Under the pieces are notes generated by a model, which saw only the letters and a program-made list of their open reading frames with translations, searched no databases and was not told the DNA's origin. Made by a program: the position numbers and the translations under genes. 64,000 nucleotides of DNA from Phorcus lineatus (taxonomy: Eukaryota > Mollusca > Gastropoda > Trochida > Trochidae). Where the stretch lies: NCBI GenBank assembly GCA_921293015.1, contig OV121084.1:22944960-23008959 (forward strand), read 5' to 3'. Every line of letters begins with the position of its first letter. The first letter of the stretch is position 1. Below are positions 37,244-48,690 of the stretch, piece after piece.

Positions 37244-40200
37244 CTAACATTTTCCCCCATGGCTTTTTTGACCGAGGTCAATGTAAGTCAGCGGCCAGTT
37301 AATTCCTGCAATGTTTCATAACTAGAATCAGAACAAGATATCTCATGGTACTCATATCAACCATCATAAGACTTCTTTCATCTCCCCTCATCCAAAAAAA
37401 CCAACAAACACTTCTCCAATAAAATAACTACAGTCGGTGGCCAAAAGTCTGTTCGCACTGGTGATGTCACGGCTATTTTTAGAGTAGTCAACCCCAAAGT
37501 TTAAATGAGCATATCTATGTTAATATATAATAGGTACTTACCCAGAAATTTCAGAATTTAGAGATATGACCCTGAGCCCGAAGTACATCTCGTCTTCGTA
37601 TCGGCAAACTGTCATTAAGACTTCGAATGTAGACTGGACTAAGCCCACTCCAAATGTCATTCACTACACAACTCTAGTTTTTACAACCATTTTACATTTT
37701 AAAAGTCTGAATAAATGAGGGATTTTTCAATTATTTTTAATTTTTCTCAAACCTGTCTTAGTAAAACTAATCAAAAGTTATCTTGAAAGAAAATGTGATG
37801 GTCTTTCTCTAAGATACCTAAATAAACCTTTTCATAAAATTTCTATAATTACCTTTTACTGCATTGTCATACATAAAATTTTACTATATGGGTCAATCTT
37901 CCCATATAGGTAATAAATATACCATTGAAATAAAAATCAAATGTTACCTTCGTTAAAACATTAATTCTTTTAGTCAAACTATAAGCAGTCGTTTAGAAAA
38001 ATAATATGTCAAATCTTTACATTATAACTGAAAATTAAATTACTGACCAATAAGACTTACCATTGCGCTGTTTTACCATCAAATTTTTAAACTGAGGCCC
38101 AAACCTCCTTTTATCCTGTTAAAAAAACAAAAATATCAACATATGGTCAAGTTTGTGTTAAACAATGAAACCCAAATATATCAATAATATTCGTTTTTCC
38201 ATCTTTTCATAATGATATGGAGTGCTAAAAGAATTATCAACACTAAAATCCACATCTTTGGTCTTTATAGCTTGTCTTTGCTGACAAATTGAATTTGAGG
38301 GGGTTAATTCATCTGAGTAACAGTTAGAACTGAAACACTGTCTTTGTTACAAATATTTGTGATCATGGACTACAATGATCAATTCGATTTATGTCTTAAA
38401 GGTTTCTGACATAGAAGCAATGATGTTTTCAACAGGTTTGATATCTTATGGCATAAATCCTGCATCTCTATGTACACTCAAGTAACCTGTTTTCATGGTC
38501 ACCTATTTCACAGTAATTACAAATGATTAAGTTATCCTCTTACTGGCCATGACCAGTCAGCAGTTATTTTATTGATGGGTTGTTCTTAGCTGCAGAGCTG
38601 TAACTATATATTCTCTTTTCCCAGCTTTTATCAAATTTATAAAAGGCAACGTCAGGTTATCTTTTAGCCTATTTTGGCTAGGCAACTGTAGCTATAGGTT
38701 GTTTTATATGGACCCAAGCAGGAAATGGTCATTTTTTCATCCATCAAATTCTATTTAATAATTCTCTTCAGTGATGAAAATTAAATGAAATTTTATGCTT
38801 TTCATGTATTACTATTTTTGGAGAAAACTTATGTTTGATTCTAAAAGTAAAATCGCAATGAAGTTTTTTCAAATAATATTTTCCTGTAAAGCTATATTGA
38901 TCTTATCCTGAAACACTTAATATTGGGGTGTAATCTGTTCTATTGATGAATAAGTGAAATCATAGAAAGCTTATTTCTTATATATATTTTGGTTATTAGT
39001 AGAATTTTCTTTTGCAAAGAAAGCAAGTTATTAATCGAACAGTTAAACATTGCTTGGATTGCTCACATTAAATCTTTAGCCGCATTAAATACAAGACATT
39101 TTGTGACTAAAAGGTTTCCTATGCCAAATTTACACTGAACAGAAGAATTACTTTTTTAACTTGACCAGAAATATGACATTTTATGTTCAATATTTGTGAA
39201 AATAAAATAATAATATGACTAAGTAAATACCTTCAAAATGTGTTAATGTTAAATTAAAAGCTATTTTTCACTATAAATCTGGCCTAATAGTAATTTAGGG
39301 GTCCGAATGACGAGGTATCTAAAATGTCTATAAAATGCTACCTAGTCCTTGAAAATACTAAAAGCTGAAATAAGTGACTGTAACATATTGTATAATTAGG
39401 CATCCTGGCGTTCGGTTGCAAAAAGGAAAATCATCATGAAATTGAGTGATTTTCAAGTTTGGTTGCAGTCCCTTACAGGCAACTGCTACCTGGTAGTACC
39501 ACATTATTTTTTGTCAAATATTCATCATTTTTCATGTCTCGGCTAATAAAAATTTGGTTGCGGGTAATAAAAATTTGTTTTGAAAAGCTTACCAGATCAA
39601 ATTGTTTGCAGCAGACTTCAAATTTACCTAACTTGAAAACGATCAAAACAACAGTTTCAGTTTGACATGTTCCCTCTGACACAATGTGTCACGTAATGCC
39701 ATGCGCTACCTAACACGTCTTTCAATTGGCTAATTCAGTATCAGACAGACCTTAACATTTTCTATAATATTTTGATGTTCCTTTTTAATTATTCATGATT
39801 GATTTTGATCGTATTTTTTAGATAGAAACTAGCCAATAAACTTACTTGCTGATGTTTATTTCCCATCAAAATTAGTTTGTAATCAGAGGCATCTGTTACA
39901 GCCAATGATAATTTAGCCTAGTTGAGATTTTACTGCCTTTCGAATTCGTCTTGGGGCCACATTGTAAAAACAACCGGCAGTTTAGAATAATTTGGTCAAG
40001 GAATGTCATAAATACTTACCAAGACATGATAAACTATATAGAATGTTAGATTCAAGGTTAGTAGAAAATTTCCATCCACTTTGTCAGAAAAGACAGCAAA
40101 GGACAACATGATCGAAAACTCGACTCGGTATCTTTGAGCAAGTTGCCAATGTTTCATTAAAATGTAAATAACCAGCCAGGTAAAGTTCCAACAGTTGCCA

Positions 40201-40453
40201 TGTCATCATTTAGTTTCTCTCTGCAACCAGATTATGTTTAGTCAAGACGCTTCTGTTTTTTGAGAACGAGTATTTTGATTTAATACCACGGAAACAGGTA
40301 ACACTACGATACAACTGTGCCGAAGTGACACAAACAAGGCCAAAACGGTGATAAGACTGATTTACGACAGAGTCAAATCAGTGCTACTATCTTTTTTATT
40401 ACTAAGATATTCAAATTTTAAAACATTAATTGGTATACTCACTGTGAATACAT
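37244..40453 (-). CDS. Predicted six-exon gene, 90-residue protein of unknown function
   Basis: Minus-strand exons with consensus splice sites join in one frame: 40453-40443 (starts ATGTATTCACA, donor GTGAGT), 40078-40020 (acceptor after a pyrimidine-rich run, donor GTAAGT), 39892-39846 (GTAAGT), 39631-39593 (GTAAGC), 38115-38061 (TTTTTTAACAG acceptor, GTAAGT) and 37305-37244 (stop TAG, 36 bases before the next donor at 37208). Internal exit phases 2, 1, 0, 0 and 1 all match their acceptors. The product begins MYSHGWKFSTNL and includes DYKLILMGNKHQQ, LGKFEVCCKQFDL, RRFGPQFKNLMVKQRNG and NWPLTYIDLG; it is basic in its second half, with no signal peptide or membrane segment. I do not recognise the family. 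The first acceptor is AAAG, which is weaker. A Tc1 remnant lies in the last intron. Confidence 0.5.
37429..37690 (-). pseudogene. Tc1-like transposon remnant, C-terminus only
   Basis: The plus strand shows TA (37429-37430) then CAGTCGGTGGCCAAAAGTCT, a Tc1-style end. Read on the minus strand toward that end is an open stretch with WSGLSPVYIRSLNDSLP and IRRRDVLRAQGHISKF, stop at 37551-37553. This is the usual Tc1 transposase C-terminus, where a basic RRR block is followed by an A-GGHT-Y-like tail. The other end and the catalytic core are missing. It is unrelated in its ends to the copy at 12.7 kb and lies in an intron of the predicted gene. Confidence 0.75.
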
Positions 40454-40489
40454 GAAACGGCAACGAAATGAAAGTCGGGCAGCCACTTG

Positions 40490-40540
40490 AAATGGAATGC
40501 TTGCGATGTTCACTTCCGGCGCGCTCAAATCGTGTTTACG
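40490..40540 (-). promoter_or_regulatory. Possible promoter with ETS-type site
   Basis: The minus strand reads GCGCGCCGGAAGTGAAC at 40523-40507. CCGGAAGTG is the consensus bound by ETS-family factors and is common at housekeeping transcription starts. It lies about 60 bases upstream of the predicted start codon at 40453 and about 650 bases inside the right end of the large segment. No TATA box is evident. Confidence 0.4.
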
Positions 40541-40899
40541 ATAAACTTTTCAGTATTTTGTTTATAGATGAAAATACCAAAAGAAAAAAATACTCCTTAT
40601 GCATTTAAATTAGTAGCATGTACTAGAATGATATGCATTAGATCTAATATATCGACTTAATTATTACTATTAGCATCATATATGGTTCTCCGAAATTGTT
40701 ACGCTGCGCTGCGACTGGAGCCAAATGACAAGAATGGTCGGCGACCAACTCTGATATTGTGCGGCTGGATGTATAAAATGGAAAAACTTATTTGAATATA
40801 TAAACGATATGTTTTTGCATTTATTTTATCACGTAAATGAGCCTATTATATGCTAAAAGTTTGGATGTCATTATATACATTCAGTCTCGAGATTTAGCT

Positions 40900-41169
40900 G
40901 ATCAAATATCGTGTGCCAAAAAGGTAAACCGAGATTATACATGAAAATATTTTCATGATTTTTACCAAAAAATATTTGTCAACAATTTTCATTTTCAATT
41001 CCATATACCTCTAACAATACCAAAAAAGTATATTAGCTAATAATAAGATGTTCAGAAGTGTTTGATTTATTTGAATAGCCCGATGTTATTTTGGCTCCTC
41101 AAATGTGAGCCAAAAAGGCAGATGAGCCAAAAAGGTTCATGTATAAAGCCCAAAATGGTAATGATTGTA

Positions 41170-41170
<1 letters not shown>
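40900..41170. repeat. Right terminal/subterminal repeats of the large segment
   Basis: GTGCCAAAAAGGTAAA (near 40914), GTGAGCCAAAAAGGCAGATG (near 41106), GAGCCAAAAAGGTTCATG (near 41124) and the terminal CAAAATGGTAATGATTGTAC (41151-41170) mirror the left-end motifs in inverted orientation. A direct TTATTTTGGCTCC lies near 41087. Confidence 0.6.

Positions 41171-41236
<66 letters not shown>
41171..41236. repeat. (AT)n microsatellite, about 66 bp
   Basis: An uninterrupted AT run borders the right inverted end, matching the shorter (AT)16 on the left border at 23263-23294. Frames of alternating Ile and Tyr across it are artefacts. Confidence 0.95.
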
Positions 41237-41238
<2 letters not shown>

Positions 41239-41439
41239 CTGTCCCATTTAGATAATAGCTTGACTGTGGATAGCAGGTTCTTCAAATCGTGCGAGTAAAT
41301 TGGGTCCGACTGGATTTGTTATCGTACTGTTGACTTAAAGAGGGCACCTTGAACTAATGGAAGTGACAAAGTACTGTTTACGTAGAGTAGAACTAGTCAG
41401 TCTATTGATGAGTTCAGATCAGCTACCTCACAGTTTGAA

Positions 41440-42130
41440 TTTCAAACAAGAGTCTTTTGGATGGGATACTTAGGACAGTAGGTTACTGTTGACTGAAAGG
41501 AAGATGCGTGGGTCTGTTGGATGTGATATGGTACTACAGGTCCGGCACTGGAAACGACATTTTTGTTGTGACAGAACGACAAGCAGACAGAGAAGACACG
41601 CCAGCCAACTGACTCAAGATACAGCTGCCCCGCTGCGAGCCAATTTGCCAATGTTTTTTCGTGTCACTCTGAAACTTGATTTACATTGTAAGCTCCCACA
41701 CTAGCCTGTATTATGCTGCCGATCTGGTACCGCGAGCAAGTACATGTAAACAGATTAATAACAGAGTATTAAATTCACACGACTGGTATTGAAAGTTGGG
41801 AACAACAACGTCTCGTTATTACTGCTCCGTACCCCCCGAGGCAGGAGTGCCTTGACATCCCCTATGTTTGCCCCGCCCCCCGTGTACACCTTCAATGTTA
41901 TCGTTATCCGGCTACATAAAGGAACGCCTCCTGCTGGGAGCACGGAGGTAGAAGGGAGACAACTCCGCGCTAACCAGCTCCCACGGCGCGCTCTTCAGGA
42001 AGGAAACGTATCTGACGGCAAGACGGTAGCCGGCTTTGTGCTGGGATCATTACCTGTTTGCCAACAGGCAACAACAACAACAACCTAGCTCCACCACGCT
42101 CGCTTATAATTACACCAACAATCACCTCCA
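41440..42130. other. GC-richer island without coding support
   Basis: Sequence such as TGCCCCGCTGCGAGCC and CCCCCCGAGGCAGGAG contrasts with the AT-rich flanks. A 99-codon plus frame (41789-42088) lacks motifs and splice sites. It is a candidate regulatory or conserved non-coding block. Confidence 0.3.
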
Positions 42131-42419
42131 AGCCTTTTTATTCTCTTCTAATAACTCGCGGGATTTGGTTGGAGACCAATGAGGGATAATCAAAAGAAGA
42201 CGTTTCTTTTAAATACCTCAACTATCATATTTTTTCTGTCCTGTTTCCACCATGACCAAGTTTTTGAGGATATTGATAGTATTAATATTTAAAACCATAA
42301 GAGACAGACAGTCAAAGCAACTGAGACTTTGTTTCCCCCAGAACCTTTCATGTTAATCTTAATTTCATAATGAAACTAAATTTACGGGTGTGCCTTCGCC
42401 CAATCCGACGTTTCATGTT

Positions 42420-42690
42420 CATGATCAGTTAATATGGACAGTTAAAACGGCTGAACATATAATGTGTGCAGCTTTTGAATTAACCTAAACTCTGAACTGA
42501 GAACAAAGGATAAACTGTTGTTTATCGTAGCTATCTTGTAATTTAAACGATTACATAAACATAGTATTAGCATCGTTATTTTACTAACCATAGCGGTTTC
42601 TGTTTTCTGCAAAATTTGAATATTTCCTATATTGTAGTTAATGAGGATTTAATTCAACGTTTAAAGTCACTAGTGCACACCAATATTTGA
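42420..42690 (+). repeat. Dispersed repeat, copy 1
   Basis: Contains GTTAAAACGGCTGAAC, ATGTGTGCAGCTTTTGAAT, CATAGTATTAGCATCGTTAT and AACCATAGCGGTTTCTGTTT in that order. The same words in the same order occur at 52315-52500 and 57165-57420. The ends are not defined, no frame is open, and the family is unknown. Confidence 0.7.
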
Positions 42691-43599
42691 TTTACACAAC
42701 GAATGCACATATAATGCATATCTCTAGACTATCCAGACTCAAGTAATCTTCCTTCTAAGTTATTTAGCAATTGTGTACGTATTCAGCTTATAAACGACCT
42801 GAAGTATTCGCATGAACTACGATATCGGAAATATCAAAATTTTGCTCACAGTCAGAAGAATGAAAACGGCATCCGCCATCTTAATCCAATAACAATGCTT
42901 ATACTACATTTATTTAATCGGTTAAGTTAACAGATTGCTTACAACAATACTTCATCCTTATTCTAAGTTCAGAGTTTAGGTGAATACAATAGTTGCACAC
43001 ATTACTAGTTAAGCTGTTTTCAACTGTCCATGTTTGTTTCTCCGTTATCTGCACAGCAGATTTTTTTTATATCTCCTACTTCGGCCGACTGAACCTTTTC
43101 ATTGTTGATTTCAAGTCATATGATATAGTATATAGTATCTCATTGCATCGATAAAAAGCTAAAACCTTATATGCCTTAAAATAGCCAATCTGAAACGAAA
43201 AAGCGTAGTATATCTTTTACAGTATGTTACGTACGTCATGTGTTACTGAGATGATCTATCAAAATCTTCATTGTACCTTTGTGTGAAACTCAAATTTATA
43301 TGGTTACAACTAAGATCTTTGACTTGACATGACCTTTACTTAGTTAATTCATTCATTTCGACGCAAGTGGGTAATTTGGATGATGTGTCTGTTTTGGCTG
43401 AACTTTAACCAGTTTCTTAGGGAGGCGGTTTGTTTAAATAACTCTGCTCCAGCTATTTGCTCAACAACTGCTTGTTCACTCAGTCTCACCTAAAGCTATT
43501 CCAAAGGCTGGAGAGATCTCTTATTGACAAATATTATCATATCTTGGTTGTGAAAAGTCAAAATCTGCGATAGGAAAAATCTGTTTACAACTTGTTTAG
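42691..43599. other. No supported gene
   Basis: AT-rich sequence. The part immediately after the dispersed repeat, with CACTAGTGCACACCAATATT, is found inverted near 54045-54085, so the repeat family may extend here. Confidence 0.4.
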
Positions 43600-44150
43600 C
43601 GGGTGTGAACATGCAGTGAGTGCGCATTGTGCGAGATGTATAGGTGGAGGCCAATACGGCTACTTGTTGTCAGGCGGAACAAACGACTCTCAAAACCCCT
43701 ACTCGTAAGACGCTGTTTGTCCCTTGCCTCCACAATGACCCTCATCCAGCCGCCGTCAATGGACAACTCGTTACAGTTTCAACGCCATCTGCCGGATTTC
43801 TTAACGTGCTATTTCTTTTCTCTGACATGTATAAATCAAGCCTCTGCGATACTTTAGACTTCATTACTTTCCCAGTAGCTTTTGCTTTCTTAGCAAAGGA
43901 GGTATTTTGTGATCTGTGACCGAATGCAGTGTGCTATTCGCTGTCCTGTACGTATGACCCACCCGCATAAAGGCCGCCTGACTGACCGGGTGCTGAGTGT
44001 CCTTCCCGGGTAATCGCCCCGCCACCCCTGCTCCTTCTTGACGCCTTCAAGTGTTTGCAAATAGATTGCATCCGCCCTAGATGAGGCTACTTCTCCGAGC
44101 TAATTCACAGTGCTATAATAGCTCTAGCATAACACTCAAACCTCGTTCAT
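43600..44150. other. GC-richer island without coding support
   Basis: Two overlapping plus frames of 76 and 91 codons show no family resemblance. CpG-containing words such as CCGCCGTC and CCGGGTAATCGCCCCGCC are frequent compared with the flanks. Confidence 0.3.
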
Positions 44151-44589
44151 TCGCTCCGTACAGACACTGACATCACTGAGAGTGATGGGAGGCAAGAATA
44201 TAGCCGACTACCTCACTTCTACCCGATGCATACGCACACACTTATATATGACTACAAGTATTTATGCGAACTATGCGCATGCATGCCTAAATATATACAC
44301 AATGGACAAGACAATTTCAGTACCCTTACCTTCAAGAAAGTTCAATATGATACCAGGATAAAATCCTGCAATACCACGTTATACGAAATACTGACAAAAT
44401 CTTATGGCCGTTGATCGAGAGAGTAAGATGTAGGGCCAGAGCTGGCGAGAGTTTCCTGAGTCTGAAGTTGTTGGGATAGACGAATCCAACAAGATATTCG
44501 TCACATATTGTGGCACCAAACAACTTCTGTATAACAATTTTACTCTTCACAGCTGTTATTCTCACGCAGCAACTGTCAAAATGAAATTA

Positions 44590-44925
44590 TTTACAAGACC
44601 TGTAACATGCATCGCAGTAGACAACGCAGTAGACATTTCAGGATAGTGAAGTTAAAATTGTCTTATATAATGTAGTAGACTTTGTTAAAACATTGCAGTA
44701 GACCTTGTAGTAGACAATGTAGTAAAATCTTGTAGTAGACTTTTTTTTTATAAACATAGCAGTAGACATTAGAGCAACAATATAGAAGACACTGTAGTAG
44801 ACACTGCAGTAGACAAAATAGTAGATATTGTAGTAGACATTGCAGTAGTCTTTGTTGATGACATTGCAGTAGACAATGTAGTAGATATCGTTATAGACAA
44901 TGCTGTAGACAATGCAATTAAATGC
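44590..44925. repeat. Short-unit repeat GTAGACATTGCA
   Basis: GTAGTAGACATTGCAGTAGA and close variants recur at irregular 12-24-bp spacing for about 330 bp. The 116-codon minus frame here, rich in Tyr, Val and Asn, is an artefact of the repeat. Confidence 0.8.
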
Positions 44926-45169
44926 CGCTAAACCAATGCTGAGTCGCTGTCGATATCGATAGTGTGACCAAGTGTCGCATGGTAACACATGTCACATATG
45001 CAGTGTATTCGGGCCCATTTTGACTAAAGACTCGCTGTTATTGCTGTATTTGTTTTCTTCTTTTTATCAATCATCTGTGATAGAATATTTCCGCAACACC
45101 TATGCATACGGTAATTATATTTGTGTGTGCAAATACTCGTTTATGTGATGGCAAAGAATTGCACGTGTG

Positions 45170-45650
45170 ACAGATCCCGGCGCGTGCTAGAGTAAAGAAG
45201 TTACACATCCTCCCGGTGATTGCCTCCGCTCACTTCTATTGTTGCTCACACAGTTCAAATAGGAGATGAGGCGGCTACACTTTCCGCCTCTGTCCGCAAG
45301 CTACATGTAAACGGAGGCGGAGTGAAATTCCAACTTGAAACATTACCTTACATTAGAAGTGCAGATTACACTGGGATAGAGGCCGTGGAGAGCTTGTTTG
45401 GACCGAGATATTATATACTAAACAAATACGGGCTCGTATCGGCGCTCTGCCTCAATCTTTCACCGCTAATTAAGTTGCCCCTTTCAAAGAGCGTCCGATC
45501 TGTCACTGATGTAACTGTGTGTCTGCCCATTTAGTCACCCTTCAAGCATCAGACACGTGTCAATAAACCCCCTTTTTACTTCCCCAGTCCACTCCAACGC
45601 TCTGGTGTTTTCATCAATGTCCGAGTACGCTACGAACGATATACAGTTAT
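45170..45650. other. GC-richer island without coding support
   Basis: A 104-codon plus frame (45220-45534) includes GDEAATLSASVRKLHVNGGG, with protein-like composition, but it starts and stops without matching splice sites that I can support. It could be an unrecognised exon or a conserved non-coding block. Confidence 0.3.
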
Positions 45651-46560
45651 ATCCTTATCTACAGACGCACGAACAGTAGTACTGAATACGGAATACGGCT
45701 ACTCCATGATACAGTGACAATGATTTATGATTTGCACTTTCATTCACTTAGTCGATAGTGGTGGTTATTAAACAACTGTATACGACTAAATTATATCAAA
45801 CAATATAACAGTATACAACAATACATGTGAACAATGTTTTTTAAGTATAATGGATGTACATGTACGGCATTATAGCTATTGTGCTAAAATCCTTTTTAGC
45901 CATTAATTCGAATTTGGAAAACAATATGAAATTTGAAAGCTAGATTTTCATTGATCATCGTTTTTCCTAACTTATGTTTCTGACAGTTTTTGTAACCCCC
46001 CCCCCCAAGAGAGCAAATCGCGTACTTTTTTAACTGGAAAAAGTAAAATATACTTAACTTATAGATATGTGTGCAGATGAACTGAAAAATCATTTCGATC
46101 ACGGAAAATGTTATATTTTATGTGAAACATATTTTAACTTAAGCCTGCTGTGATATCCAAAATACATAATATAAATGGTTATTTCATGATTTGTCATCAA
46201 GTTTAAAGTTCCAAGCGCGTGTTAAGATTTATATTCTTCTGCCTTCATTCATAACTTTTATCGTCAATTGAAAAACGACACCATTTTCCCCAATACTGCT
46301 ACTGAATAAAAAATTATTTCATATGTGTTCACACAAGACTCATACACAATTTTTTAAACTGATATGATTTGATTTATCAACCAAATGATTTATTCGTGTT
46401 CGTTTAAATGCACACACGGACTGTTTTAATCGCTACAATTATACAAAATGGTTTTGTGAATAATATGTAGCATTTAAGGAAAGAACTTGATACATTTTGT
46501 CGTATCGTTTCCTTGTAGTTATGGGATAACAAGTCCTAGGATTATTCATATTTCTCGAAA
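45651..46560. other. No supported gene; 11-base C run
   Basis: AT-rich sequence with an isolated run of 11 C at 45996-46006. Nothing else is recognised. Confidence 0.45.
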
Positions 46561-46677
46561 CTTTCTCTAAACGAGATGCTAGACTATCATAGTAATAACA
46601 TAGAGATGCTAGACTATATAGAGATGAGAAACTAACATAGTTTACATAGTAAATTCAATTATTAGTATTATTATTCT

Positions 46678-48036
46678 GTTAAAGCATCTGTCAGATGTGA
46701 AAATGAATACACCGATTATTTCGATTGTCCAGTGGGTTTAAAACAAGGTTGCGTACTCAGTCCAATATTGTTCTCTCTATTCATTAGTGAGCTGTCAGCC
46801 GAGTTAGCAAAACATGGTAAATACGGAATACAATTATTTCCTGATCTGTTAGAAATTTTACTGCTTATGTTTGCAGACGATGTTGTACTTGTAACAGATA
46901 CAGTTCCTGGTTTACAAAACCAACTTAACATACTATATGAATTTACAAAACACTCCGGTCTAAAGGTGAATCTTGATAAAACAAATATTGTTGTGTTTCG
47001 AAGGGGTGGTCGGTTAGCTAAGCATGAACAATGGTTTCTAAATGATCAGAAGATTACCATAGTAAACAGTTGTAAATACCTAGGTATATTATTTCCTTCA
47101 ACTCATAAAATGGGATGCTGTATTACTGATTTAGCCGCGAGAGGCAAACGTGCACCAATGGAGGTTATTGTTAATTTAAGCAAAGTCGGAATGGTAAATT
47201 GTAATGTTTTCTTTAAGATTTTTGACACTCAAATACAACCAGTATTATTGTATGGTGCAGAGATATGGGGTATGCACACGTTTGATAAGCTAGAGAGAAT
47301 TCATTTATTAGCATGTAAACGATTATGAAATGAGTCCTCAAACCCCAAAGGCCATAGTATATGGTGAATGTGGGAGATATCCTCTTTATATAAATGCAAT
47401 GTGTAAAACATAAAGGTACTGGCTAAGATTTATGAAAATGCATGAAAACCGAATCCCACTTAAGGTTTACGAAATGCAATTATATTATTTTAACTGCGCT
47501 TATACTACTTTTGCATCACATGTTCGTAAAATTTTATCCTCACACGGCTTTGGGTATGTATGGCTGTATCAATCTGTGGGAGATGTAACCTCTTTTATTC
47601 ATGCTTTTAAAACTGTTGCTATAAATATGTTCTTCCAATCTTGGACCTGTACTCTATCAAATAGTTCCAAATATTGCATTTATCGGGAATATAAAAGTAT
47701 TTTAGCTCCAGAAAAGTATTTAAATTCTATAACTGATCAGAGATTAAGAAAAATATTTTTAAAGTTTAGATGTGGATTATTAAGGTTAAAATACAATGAA
47801 GGGAGATGGCTAGGAATAGAATAAACCAACGTTTATGTCCATTTTGTAATTTAGAAATAGAAGACGAATATCACATCTTATTTATATGTCATTTGTATAC
47901 CGATTTACGGGTTAATTTTTTACCAATTGTTTTTCATTATAATCCAAACATGTACAAATTTAGATCCACAATGACAACAGACAATGTATTAGTGTTGCAA
48001 GGGTTAAGTATATTTTATGGCATTCATACAAATTGA
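46678..48036 (+). pseudogene. LINE reverse transcriptase, C-terminal two thirds
   Basis: The frame shows CPVGLKQGCVLSPILFSLF (palm motif), LLMFADDVVLVTD with the catalytic ADD, HSGLKVNLDKTNIVVF, SCKYLGILF and IQPVLLYGAEIWG, then a stop at 47326-47328. It resumes with KAIVYGECGRYPLYINAMCK, a stop, HGFGYVWLYQSVGD, a stop at 47822, and the terminal CPFCNLEIEDEYHILFICHLY. Three or more stops or shifts make it dead. The domain order is normal. Confidence 0.92.
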
Positions 48037-48232
48037 GAGAGAGAAATATAGGTCTCAATATAAGTCTACGCCTATTCGTAAAAATATGTATTACTTGTAC
48101 AGCTTATAATTCATGGCACACCAATTATGTAAACAATAATGTAAAATAATGTATAAAATTATCATGTATGTACTGCACTGTATATGGGTCTGAGGCCTTC
48201 GTACTGTAATAAAGACTTGACTTGACTTGACT
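46678..48232 (+). mobile_element. 5'-truncated LINE with (CTTGA)n tail
   Basis: A non-LTR retrotransposon copy begins in palm-domain coding sequence at about 46678. It ends with a GGGTC-TGA-GGCCT hairpin (48186-48198), AATAAA at 48208-48213, and a GACTT/CTTGA tail to about 48232. It interrupts the GAGATGAGA minisatellite. Compared with the 8.7-kb copy it reaches further toward the 5' end of the reverse transcriptase. Confidence 0.9.
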
Positions 48233-48690
48233 ATAGAGAGGAGCAACTTCAAAAGTTTAAGTAAAGAGATGAGAGACTATGAAGAGATGAGAGACCATAG
48301 GAGTAAGAATAGAGATGAGAAACTATTATAGTAACAATATAGAGATGGGAGACTATATCGAGATGAGATATTATAATAGTAATAATATAGATTTATAGTG
48401 ATAAGAAACTGATAGTAAAAATAAAGAGATGGGGAACCATAATAGTAATAATAGAAAAATGAAGGTCCGTTTAAAGATGAGCGACAGTAATGAACAAGAT
48501 GATGAACAGTAATAACAAAGAAATGCTAGACTATAATAGTATTAATAGTGATGGGAGACTATGTAGATATAAGAAAATATAATAAGTAACGATAGAGATA
48601 TGATAGACTGTAAAAAGATGAGAAACCATAATAGTAATTATATAAAGGTACGAGACTATATAGAGATGAGAAACTATAGCAGTAATTTCC

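Larger units (their letters stand above)
23297..41170. mobile_element. Putative giant (17.9 kb) inverted-end element
   Basis: The left end is GTACAATTATTACCTTTTTG (23297-23316). The right end on the minus strand is GTACAATCATTACCATTTTG (41170-41151), 18 of 20 identical. After a spacer of 19 and 14 bases respectively, both ends carry an identical ACCTTTTTGGCTCAT. Further direct and inverted copies of the CCAAAAAGGT motif lie within 300 bp of each end. Both ends abut (AT)n, so a target duplication cannot be read. The inside holds a 172-bp satellite, nested small elements and a predicted spliced gene, but no recognised transposase. A large non-autonomous DNA transposon is the best reading. Two unrelated copies of a shorter repeat in inverted orientation would be the alternative. 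Confidence 0.55.
46565..48690. repeat. GAGATGAGA-type minisatellite split by a LINE
   Basis: Irregular units of the form AGAGATGAGAAACTATAATA with GTAATAAT occur at 46565-46650 and again at 48233-48690. The 1.55 kb in between are a LINE copy. Units vary in length (about 17-45 bp), and many have lost the middle. Confidence 0.75.

Noticed and set aside
40020-40220. A longer version of the second exon, starting at an acceptor near 40220 and open for about 59 codons in one frame
   Set aside because: The reading compatible with the neighbouring exons contains a TGA near 40086; the shorter exon from 40078 joins all phases correctly.
41062-41298. Frames with a long Ile-Tyr run on both strands
   Set aside because: The run is an AT microsatellite; the short flanks have no coding support.
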